Source: Bacteroidota bacterium
GTDB lineage: Bacteria > Bacteroidota > Ignavibacteria > SZUA-365 > JAADGX01
DNA: 8,433 bases
Reading direction: 5' to 3'
NCBI GenBank assembly: GCA_024276335.1
Contig: JAJRXL010000361.1
Coordinates: forward strand, 1 to 8,433
How positions within the stretch are numbered: position 1 is the stretch's first letter; each line of letters starts with the position of its first letter. Shown one piece after another: positions 1 to 4,735 of this stretch. A program made the position numbers and the translations under genes. The notes under the pieces are model-generated. The model was not told where the DNA came from. It worked only from the letters and a program-made list of their open reading frames with translations, and searched no databases.

Positions 1-39
1 ATGGGCGAATTGGCGAGTCAGACCGCGATGGCCAAGTAA
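1..39 (+). CDS. Possible 3' end of a gene entering from the left
   Basis: Frame 1 is open from the first base and ends with a TAA at 37-39, giving the short tail MGELASQTAMAK. The other two plus frames also stay open for a comparable distance (to about 45 and 54), so frame choice rests only on ordinary-looking codon use. The stop falls at the start of an A-rich word repeat (34-57). No family can be recognised from twelve residues. It may be the C-terminus of a real upstream gene or just non-coding sequence; the ATG at base 1 is not evidence of a start. Confidence 0.22.
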   Translation: MGELASQTAMAK

Positions 40-276
40 AAAGTAAAATGTAAAAAGCATTTGAAGTTCGTGCTACGAGCCACGAACTACATATGTGTTT
101 AACCGCAACCTGTCCGCCGGTGCTTTTGCGGACGCGGAAGGACGCAAAGGAAAAACGTTTGAACGTTCAACGCGTTATCAAGAAGCGCCAAATTTCAAAT
201 TCAAGCGTCTCCTTGTCCCCTTGTCTTCCGTTCCTCGGTCTTCGGCCATTTATAACCGCACAGGGCACGAAGAAGG
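34..276. repeat. Patchwork of degenerate short-word repeats
   Basis: The gap between the left edge and the frr terminator holds no credible gene but several different short-word repeats in a row. At 34-57 there are AAGTAAA/AAGTAAAA units with a period of 7-8. At 65-90 there is the word pair TACGAGC/CACGAAC, inside an inverted repeat AGTTCGTG (65-72) and CACGAACT (81-88). At 130-150 GGACGC occurs twice with period 10. At 159-170 lies the perfect palindrome TTGAACGTTCAA, followed by AACGCGTT (169-176). At 189-205 CAAATTTCAAATTC is two near copies. At 211-225 CCTTGTC occurs twice with period 8. At 254-276 is an ACCGCACAGGGCACGAAG-like word. I infer intergenic repeat debris; its origin is unknown. 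Confidence 0.5.
112..133. repeat. Small inverted repeat GTCCGC/GCGGAC
   Basis: GTCCGC (112-117) and GCGGAC (128-133) are exact inverted copies separated by 10 bases (CGGTGCTTTT). The resulting 6-bp hairpin has no T-run on either side, so it is not an intrinsic terminator. It lies inside the repeat patchwork, and its function is unknown. Confidence 0.35.
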
Positions 277-378
277 CGTAACCTGTCGATGTTCCGGCCG
301 CTTCCGCGATCGGAACGCGTGGATGCTTCTTCCTGCCATAGCAAAACACCAGAGTTTCACGCATTTTTCTTCCTAAAC
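277..378. other. Gene-free stretch next to the frr terminator
   Basis: This stretch carries no convincing open frame on either strand. The only structure I see is an inverted repeat, GTTCCG (291-296) with CGGAAC (311-316), 14 bases apart. A minus-strand open frame of 65 codons covers 167-364, but its composition follows the repeat words and it has no ribosome-binding site or family motif, so I do not call it a gene. Confidence 0.4.
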
Positions 379-410
379 AAAAAACCCCCGCCGGAAGGAC
401 CCGGAGGGGG
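379..410 (-). terminator. Intrinsic terminator of the rplM-frr operon
   Basis: Read on the minus strand, the stem runs from CCCCC (410-406) through a T/C mismatch and CCGG (404-401), with a six-base loop, then CCGG (394-391) and GGGGG (389-385). Six Ts (384-379) follow at once. A GC-rich stem of nine pairs with a T-run is the textbook intrinsic terminator. It starts about 20 bases after the frr stop codon, so it closes the ribosomal-protein operon. On the plus strand there is no T-run after the stem, so it should act in one direction only. Confidence 0.9.
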
Positions 411-431
411 TAACGGGATGGAGATAATGCG

Positions 432-992
432 CTACACTTCCATGATTTCCTTTTCTTTCATATCCAGGAGTTCCTCGATACGTTTCGTGTGTTCCTCGAT
501 GATCTCCTGCACCTGCTGTTCCGCGCGCTTACGTTCGTCTTCCGAAACATGTTCCTCTTTTTCCGCTTTCTTAAGGTGCTCGATGGCGTCCCTGCGGATG
601 TTGCGAAGAGCGATCCTGGCGTCCTCGCCGTAGCGACGGGTCAGCTTGACCAGTTCCTTGCGGCGCTCTTCGTTCAGGGGAGGGATGGGTACGCGGATGA
701 GATTGCCGTCGTTGGAAGGATTCAGTCCCAACTCGGAGGCGAGAATGGCCTTTTCGATGGCCCCCAGGGCGCTCCGATCCCACGGCTGGATGCTGAGGGT
801 ATGGGCATCCATGACGCTGACGGTGGAGAGCTGGTTGAGCAGAGTCGGATTTCCGTAGTACTCCACCCGAATACCGTCGAGCAGGGCAGTAGTTGCTTTC
901 CCGGTCCGGATATTGGCCAGCTCGTGGCGCAGGTGCTCTACGGCCTTATCCATCCGTTCGCGGGTCTCTTTCAGGATTTCCTTCATGGGCAT
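432..992 (-). CDS. frr: Ribosome recycling factor
   Basis: RRF acts with EF-G after termination to split the post-termination 70S ribosome in the cytoplasm. The 186-residue product matches the usual length of about 185. It shows the N-terminal helix, the IRTGKA segment (28-33, LRTGRA in many homologues), YYGNPTLLNQL (45-55), the insert domain with NDGNLIRVPIPPLNEERR (94-111), and the RNIRRDA helix (130-136) rich in rRNA-contacting arginines. The frame stays open upstream to 1148 inside pyrH, but the family's N-terminus begins at MPMKEIL. A GAGGAG site lies 10 bases before the ATG at 992; the second ATG at 986 would be 16 bases away. The gene follows pyrH by 32 bases and is last in the operon. 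Confidence 0.97.
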   Translation of the reverse strand: MPMKEILKETRERMDKAVEHLRHELANIRTGKATTALLDGIRVEYYGNPTLLNQLSTVSVMDAHTLSIQPWDRSALGAIEKAILASELGLNPSNDGNLIRVPIPPLNEERRKELVKLTRRYGEDARIALRNIRRDAIEHLKKAEKEEHVSEDERKRAEQQVQEIIEEHTKRIEELLDMKEKEIMEV

Positions 993-1002
993 GGAACAAT
1001 GT

Positions 1003-1008
1003 CTCCTC
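1003..1008 (-). promoter_or_regulatory. Shine-Dalgarno site of frr
   Basis: Minus-strand GAGGAG lies 10 bases before the ATG at 992 and 16 before the in-frame ATG at 986. This favours 992 as the frr start. The site sits in the 32-base pyrH-frr gap. Confidence 0.65.
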
Positions 1009-1024
1009 GATGTTGAAACACGAA

Positions 1025-1756
1025 TTAATCCACGATCTCCGAGGTATGAGTGACCAGCGTCCCCACCGGCTCGCCCATCACCAACCGCTTCAGGTTGCCC
1101 GGGATGTTCATGTTGAATACCAGGATGGGCAAGTTGTTTTCGCGGCACAAGGTGATGGCAGTCATATCCATGACCTCCAGGTTGCGGGTGAGTACGTCGA
1201 GGTACGAAATGCTCTGGAACCGGAACGCGTTGGGATTCTTTTCCGGGTCGGAATCGTACACACCGTCCACGCGCGTGCCCTTGATGATGACATCCGCCTG
1301 AAGTTCCACCGCCCGCAACGAGGCGGCCGTGTCGGTGGTAAAGTACGGGTGGCCGGTTCCTGCGCCGAGGATCACGATGCGGTTCTTTTCCAGGTGACGA
1401 ATGGCCCGGCGGCGGATGTAGGGTTCCGCGATCTGGTTGACTTCGATGGCCGTGGCCAGGCGCGTATAAATGCCCTTACGCTCCAGCATGTTCTGCAAGG
1501 CCAGGGAATTGATGATGGTGGCCAGCATGCCCATCTGGTCGCCGGTAACCTTGTCAATGCCGTCCGAGGACGAAGTGACGCCGCGGTAAATGTTGCCGCC
1601 ACCGATAACGATGCCGATCTGCACTCCCAGTTCGTGCACCGAGGCGAGATCCTCGGCGAACTGGACGAGCACCTTGGTATCGATCCCGTACTCCTTGTCG
1701 CCCAGGAGCGCTTCCCCGCTGAGCTTGAGCAATATTCGTTTGTACTTCGGATTCAT
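1025..1756 (-). CDS. pyrH: Uridylate kinase (UMP kinase)
   Basis: PyrH phosphorylates UMP to UDP with ATP. It is a hexameric cytoplasmic enzyme of the amino-acid-kinase fold, unrelated to eukaryotic UMP/CMP kinase, and usually controlled by GTP and UTP. The 243-residue product has KLSGEALLG (11-19), the glycine-rich IGGGNIYRG (51-59), GDQMGMLATIIN (72-83), and GTGHPYFTTDTAA (133-145). The last is a variant of the common GTGNPFFTTDTAA with His in place of Asn. DGVYDSDPEKNP (164-175) is also present. Length and motifs are complete. The ATG at 1756 fits the family N-terminus, but no Shine-Dalgarno is visible; an AT-rich hairpin ends 14 bases upstream. The gene lies between tsf and frr, the usual neighbourhood for pyrH. 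Confidence 0.97.
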   Translation of the reverse strand: MNPKYKRILLKLSGEALLGDKEYGIDTKVLVQFAEDLASVHELGVQIGIVIGGGNIYRGVTSSSDGIDKVTGDQMGMLATIINSLALQNMLERKGIYTRLATAIEVNQIAEPYIRRRAIRHLEKNRIVILGAGTGHPYFTTDTAASLRAVELQADVIIKGTRVDGVYDSDPEKNPNAFRFQSISYLDVLTRNLEVMDMTAITLCRENNLPILVFNMNIPGNLKRLVMGEPVGTLVTHTSEIVD

Positions 1757-1770
1757 GCAGATATAATACG

Positions 1771-1806
1771 AAAAAAGTCTTTTCGCGTGAACAAAAAGAC
1801 TTTTTT
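1771..1806 (-). terminator. AT-rich hairpin between tsf and pyrH
   Basis: A perfect 13-bp inverted repeat (1771-1783 with 1794-1806, arms AAAAAAGTCTTTT and AAAAGACTTTTTT) encloses a 10-base loop. On the minus strand the A-run/stem/T-run order resembles an intrinsic terminator placed 10 bases after the tsf stop. The plus strand gives the same A-stem-T order, so it is symmetrical. Only two G-C pairs support the stem, so termination is probably weak. It could also protect the 3' end of the upstream mRNA or lower pyrH-frr transcription relative to tsf. The structure is seen directly; the role is inferred. Confidence 0.5.
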
Positions 1807-1816
1807 CAGAATCGGG

Positions 1817-2671
1817 TCAATCCGCTCCTATCTGGAAGCGATGGTAGCGGGCCACGCCGACAGGCACGCCCAGTTTCTTTGAGACATCCTCGAGGTATTC
1901 CTTTACCGTCTGGTTGTTGTCCCGGATAAACGTCTGTTCCAGCAGGCAGTTTTCCTGGAAGAACTTCTGCATCCGGCCCTCGACGATGCGGTCCACGATA
2001 TTTTCGGGTTTTCCGGATTCGAGCGCCTGCTGGCGGTAAATCTCCTTTTCCTTTTCCACGACTTCCGGCGCCACGTCGTCGCGCGAAACGGCCAGGGGGT
2101 TCATCGCGGCGATTTGCATGGCGATGTTGCGACCGATTTCCTTGAGTTCCTCCGCGGGTGGCCCTTCCACCGACAGTTCGAGCAGAACGCCCAGCTTGCT
2201 GCCGGGATGAATGTAATCGATGACGAGGCCGTTATCCGACCGGTACGATGCAAAGCGCTTGATTTGCAGTTTTTCTCCGATCTTGCCCGTGGCTTCGTTC
2301 AGCGCGTCCGCGATTGTGCCGCCGTTGTCGGAAAGCGTGAGGAGCTCTTCGACGGAAGAAGGCGCCCCGGACTTGATGACGTCGAGAACCCGATTGGCGA
2401 AGGCGATGAAATCATCGCTCCGGGCTACAAAATCGGTTTCACAATTGACTTCCACCAGGTGGCCCTCGTTCCCCTCGACGGAGGAAAGCACGAGGCCTTC
2501 CTTGGCTTCGCGGTCGGCCCGCTTCGCGGCCATTGCCGCGCCCCGTTTCCTAAGCAGTTCGACGGCTTTCTCAAAATCACCTTCGGCTTCCGTCAGAGCC
2601 TTTTTGCAATCCATCATCCCCGCGCCGGTTTGTTCCCGGAGGGCTCTGACCTGTTGTGCTGTAATTTCCAT
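1817..2671 (-). CDS. tsf: Elongation factor Ts
   Basis: EF-Ts is the nucleotide-exchange factor that releases GDP from EF-Tu during translation. The 284-residue protein has the N-terminal UBA-like module with VRALREQTGAGMMDCKKAL (8-26). It then has the TDFVAR signature (79-84), whose Asp and Phe insert near the EF-Tu magnesium site. Two core subdomains follow, and the C-terminus (about 225-284) contains ENCLLEQTFIRD and a final SKKLGVPVGVARYHRF. Length is in the usual bacterial range. The start is ATG at 2671, 22 bases after the rpsB stop. Upstream there is only a weak purine-rich GGAAAAAA, no canonical Shine-Dalgarno. The order rpsB-tsf is one of the most conserved gene pairs in bacteria. 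Confidence 0.97.
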   Translation of the reverse strand: MEITAQQVRALREQTGAGMMDCKKALTEAEGDFEKAVELLRKRGAAMAAKRADREAKEGLVLSSVEGNEGHLVEVNCETDFVARSDDFIAFANRVLDVIKSGAPSSVEELLTLSDNGGTIADALNEATGKIGEKLQIKRFASYRSDNGLVIDYIHPGSKLGVLLELSVEGPPAEELKEIGRNIAMQIAAMNPLAVSRDDVAPEVVEKEKEIYRQQALESGKPENIVDRIVEGRMQKFFQENCLLEQTFIRDNNQTVKEYLEDVSKKLGVPVGVARYHRFQIGAD

Positions 2672-2693
2672 GTTTTTTCCGTGTCGTCGTCAA

Positions 2694-3452
2694 TTATTCT
2701 TTTGAATGGGATTCTGTTTCCTTCACGCGCCGCTCGCTTTCCGCTTCCGCCTCGGCTTTCTGCCGACGTCCCAGCTCCTTGCCTTCTTCAACCGCGTCGC
2801 TTATGGCGCGCGTGATGAGCTGAATACACTTGATGGAATCATCGTTGGCCGGGATGGGATAGTCGATCGGGTCCGGGTCGCAGTTCGTATCCAGGATGGC
2901 GAACACGGGAATGTTCAGCCGCTTCGCTTCCTTGACGGCAATGTGTTCTTTCATGACGTCCACCACGAACACGGCACCGGGGAGCCGTGTCATGTCGATA
3001 ATGCCGCTGAGCACGCGGTTGAGCTTTTCCTTTTCGCGCGTCAACATCAGGCGCTCTTTCTTGGTCAGCTTTTCGAACGTCCCGTCATTCTCGGACTTCT
3101 CGATGTTGGCCAGGCGCTTGATACTCTTGCGAATGGTGGTGAAGTTGGTGAGCATCCCTCCCAGCCAGCGCTCGGTGACGTAGTTCATCCCGCAACGGGT
3201 CGCTTCCTCGCGCACGATGTCCTTGGCGTGACGCTTGGTGCCGACGAACAGGATTTTCTTGCCGCTGGCCACGATCCGCGAAATCTGGCCACAGGCCTTG
3301 TCGAGCAGCTCCTGCGTTTTCTTCAGATCGATGATATGAATGCCGTTGCGCTCCATGAAGATGTAGGGTCGCATCTTCGGATTCCAACGGCGGGTGAGGT
3401 GCCCGAAATGGGCTCCTGATTCAAGTAGTTGTTCGAGTGAAACACGTGGCAT
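2694..3452 (-). CDS. rpsB: 30S ribosomal protein S2
   Basis: S2 is a small-subunit protein bound at the head-body junction near S1 and the mRNA exit. The 252-residue product carries LLESGAHFGH near residues 9-18, RRWNPKM, FMERNGIHIIDL, ERWLGGMLTNF, and DTNCDPDPIDYPIPANDDS toward the end. It finishes with a charged Glu/Lys/Arg tail. All are standard S2 blocks in the expected order. The start ATG at 3452 has a strong GGAGG six bases upstream. A 105-base leader separates it from rpsI and contains GC-rich inverted repeats, a plausible place for the autoregulation S2 shows in some other bacteria. tsf follows 22 bases downstream. Confidence 0.97.
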   Translation of the reverse strand: MPRVSLEQLLESGAHFGHLTRRWNPKMRPYIFMERNGIHIIDLKKTQELLDKACGQISRIVASGKKILFVGTKRHAKDIVREEATRCGMNYVTERWLGGMLTNFTTIRKSIKRLANIEKSENDGTFEKLTKKERLMLTREKEKLNRVLSGIIDMTRLPGAVFVVDVMKEHIAVKEAKRLNIPVFAILDTNCDPDPIDYPIPANDDSIKCIQLITRAISDAVEEGKELGRRQKAEAEAESERRVKETESHSKE

Positions 3453-3458
3453 GATAAA

Positions 3459-3463
3459 CCTCC
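3459..3463 (-). promoter_or_regulatory. Strong Shine-Dalgarno site of rpsB
   Basis: Minus-strand GGAGG stands six bases before the rpsB ATG. It is stronger than anything ahead of rplM, tsf or pyrH in the same operon, which suggests S2 translation is set independently of its neighbours. Confidence 0.7.
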
Positions 3464-3499
3464 GGGTTTTTCCTCTGCGCCCGTCTCCTGTACCGGTTA

Positions 3500-3522
3500 T
3501 CCGCCGCGGCGGACACCCGCCG
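3500..3522 (-). repeat. GC-rich overlapping inverted repeats in the rpsB leader
   Basis: The 105-base rpsI-rpsB gap holds a perfect 14-base palindrome, TCCGCCGCGGCGGA (3500-3513). Its right half, CGGCGG (3507-3512), can instead pair with CCGCCG (3517-3522) across a four-base loop. Two mutually exclusive stems are therefore possible in the mRNA. No T-run follows on the minus strand, so this is not a standard terminator. A translational or attenuation role in S2 expression is a guess. Confidence 0.4.
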
Positions 3523-3557
3523 GCACATCGGGGCGCATGTGTGATGAAACGAGTGAA

Positions 3558-3944
3558 TTAGCGCTTGGAGAACTGGAACCGTTTTCTCGCCTTGGGACGG
3601 CCGTACTTCTTCCGCTCGACCATGCGCGGGTCGCGCGTCAGCAAATCGGCGGCGCGCAGCGGTGCACGGTATTCCGCGTCCTTGGCGGCCAGCGCGCGGG
3701 CAATGGCCAAACGAATGGCGCCCGCCTGCCCGTTCAGTCCGCCTCCGCGCACTGTGATGTTCGTATCGAACTTGTTGTTTGTTTCCGTCACCGTGAACGG
3801 CGCGCGAATATCTTGGATCAGCGTCGGCAGGGGAAGATACTCGTCAACCGGTTTCCCGTTGATGACGATCTTGCCGGTACCCGGTACCAGGTACGCCCGC
3901 GCCACCGCGCTTTTCCTCCGTCCGACATGGATCATGTTGATCAT
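3558..3944 (-). CDS. rpsI: 30S ribosomal protein S9
   Basis: S9 sits in the head of the small subunit; its C-terminal tail reaches the P-site tRNA. The 128-residue product has HVGRRKSAVARAYLVPG near the start, a GGGLNGQAGAIRLAIARAL block in the middle, LLTRDPRMVERKKYGRPKARK, and the invariant basic end FQFSKR. A TTG at 3950 is in frame, but GAGGAG would be only one base from it. The same site is 7 bases from the ATG at 3944, so I choose 3944; the ATG at 3935 is less well placed. The gene follows rplM by 20 bases, the almost universal L13-S9 pair. Confidence 0.96.
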   Translation of the reverse strand: MINMIHVGRRKSAVARAYLVPGTGKIVINGKPVDEYLPLPTLIQDIRAPFTVTETNNKFDTNITVRGGGLNGQAGAIRLAIARALAAKDAEYRAPLRAADLLTRDPRMVERKKYGRPKARKRFQFSKR

Positions 3945-3951
3945 AACCAAT

Positions 3952-3957
3952 CTCCTC
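3952..3957 (-). promoter_or_regulatory. Shine-Dalgarno site deciding the rpsI start
   Basis: Minus-strand GAGGAG lies in the 20-base rplM-rpsI gap, 7 bases before the ATG at 3944. It excludes the in-frame TTG at 3950 as the likely start because the spacing there would be one base. Confidence 0.7.
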
Positions 3958-3964
3958 TTGATCT

Positions 3965-4420
3965 CTATTTCGTATCGTTAAATTTCAATTCGATGGGTTG
4001 CTGCGCCGCATGCGGGTGCTCATTGCCCGCGTACACTTTCAACTTTTTGAAAATACGCCGTCCCAACTTGTTGTGAGGAAGCATTCCCCTCACCGCGTGT
4101 TCAATTACGAAACGTGGATTCTTTTGAATCTGCTCTTTGAAACTTCGCATCGTCACGCCGCCCGGATAGCCGGAATGCCGGAAGTATTCCTTCTTGTCCA
4201 GGCGCTTGCCCGTGACACGTACCTTGGAGGCATTGATGACAATGACAAAATCGCCGGTATCCACGTGAGGGGTGAATATCGGCTTGTGCTTTCCTCGCAG
4301 TATCCGGGCGACATTCGCTGCCAGGCGACCGAGCACCATGCCATCGGCATCGACGACGTACCATTTCTTCTCTACGTCGACTTCCCTGGCCTGGAATGTT
4401 GATATTGTTGTCTTGCTCAT
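3965..4420 (-). CDS. rplM: 50S ribosomal protein L13
   Basis: L13 is an early-assembling large-subunit protein. The 151-residue product shows KKWYVVDADGMVLGRLAANVARILRGK with the usual N-terminal order, HVDTGDFVIVINA (about 52-64), KEYFRHSGYPGG, the VRGMLPHNKLGR signature, and KLKVYAGNEHPHAAQQP near the end. Length is typical for this phylum (about 145-152). The ATG at 4420 has no Shine-Dalgarno; the upstream stretch is AT-rich. A Bacteroidota-type promoter at 4466-4496 predicts a leader of roughly 40 bases. As the first gene of the cluster it leads rpsI, rpsB, tsf, pyrH and frr. Confidence 0.97.
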   Translation of the reverse strand: MSKTTISTFQAREVDVEKKWYVVDADGMVLGRLAANVARILRGKHKPIFTPHVDTGDFVIVINASKVRVTGKRLDKKEYFRHSGYPGGVTMRSFKEQIQKNPRFVIEHAVRGMLPHNKLGRRIFKKLKVYAGNEHPHAAQQPIELKFNDTK

Positions 4421-4465
4421 TGGTTATATGATATATACATGAAACGGTAAAAATAAAGCTAAATA

Positions 4466-4496
4466 CAAAGGTAGTCACCAATTGCATGAAAGTCAA
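4466..4496 (-). promoter_or_regulatory. Bacteroidota-type promoter for the rplM operon
   Basis: On the minus strand TTGACT (4496-4491) is followed by TACCTTTG (4473-4466), with exactly 20 bases between TTG and TACCTTTG. The consensus for the main sigma factor of Bacteroidota is TTG, 19-21 bases, then TAnnTTTG, so every consensus position matches. Transcription would start near 4459, about 40 bases before the rplM ATG. This is a sequence match only; no expression data were available. Confidence 0.75.
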
Positions 4497-4547
4497 GGAC
4501 GTTATAAAAGCCGAGCCGGGTATGTGTGGGGCAATGATGGAAAGTTC

Positions 4548-4592
4548 TTGTGAATATCCGTAAATAGCCCCATTTTACAAGGGTATTCGCAA
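4548..4592. other. Imperfect long hairpin in the divergent intergenic region
   Basis: TTGTGAATA (4548-4556) pairs with TATTCGCAA (4584-4592) over nine positions with one G-T wobble. After a bulged T, CC (4558-4559) pairs with GG (4582-4583). Then GTAAA (4560-4564) pairs with TTTAC (4574-4578) around the nine-base loop TAGCCCCAT. In all there are 16 pairs with small bulges. No T-run follows on either strand, so it is not a normal terminator. It lies upstream of the rplM promoter and 144 bases before the next plus-strand gene. It may be an RNA leader of that gene, an operator, or chance. Confidence 0.4.
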
Positions 4593-4691
4593 ACACGGCG
4601 CCGAGGGATGCGGTGAGGAATTGGAGTCTTTTTATGGTTTCTTCCACCGGCTAAAACGTCTCTTTCCGTCTCTTGTCGCCGAATGGGAGAA

Positions 4692-4699
4692 AATATTTG
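4692..4699 (+). promoter_or_regulatory. Weak -7-like element before the VWA gene
   Basis: AATATTTG differs at one position from TAnnTTTG and lies 36 bases before the ATG at 4736. The nearest TTG (4673-4675) is only 16 bases upstream, short of the usual 19-21, so this is a poor promoter candidate. I see no better one between 4497 and 4735. Confidence 0.2.
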
Positions 4700-4735
4700 C
4701 ACGACTTCGGCCCCATATCACCCCGCATTGCAAAC

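Noticed and set aside
95..376. Small open frames of 62-93 codons on both strands in the left intergenic gap
   Set aside because: They are built from the repeat words, lack ribosome-binding sites and family motifs, and overlap one another in several frames.
993..1148. N-terminal extension of frr by 52 codons
   Set aside because: The extension lies inside pyrH and has no similarity to RRF. The family N-terminus and a Shine-Dalgarno site agree on the ATG at 992.
1757..1770. TATTATAT/TATATCTG just before pyrH as a promoter
   Set aside because: TATATCTG is one base from TAnnTTTG, but the nearest TTG is 26 bases upstream, or 23 for TATTATAT, outside the 19-21 range. Transcription would also start at or after the ATG.
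893..1882. A 329-codon plus-strand frame antisense to pyrH
   Set aside because: pyrH on the minus strand is certain; the antisense frame covers parts of frr, pyrH and tsf and their gaps and has no family motif.
4459..4647. A 62-codon minus-strand frame upstream of rplM
   Set aside because: It begins with GTG, has no Shine-Dalgarno, runs through the rplM promoter and the 4548-4592 hairpin, and resembles no family.
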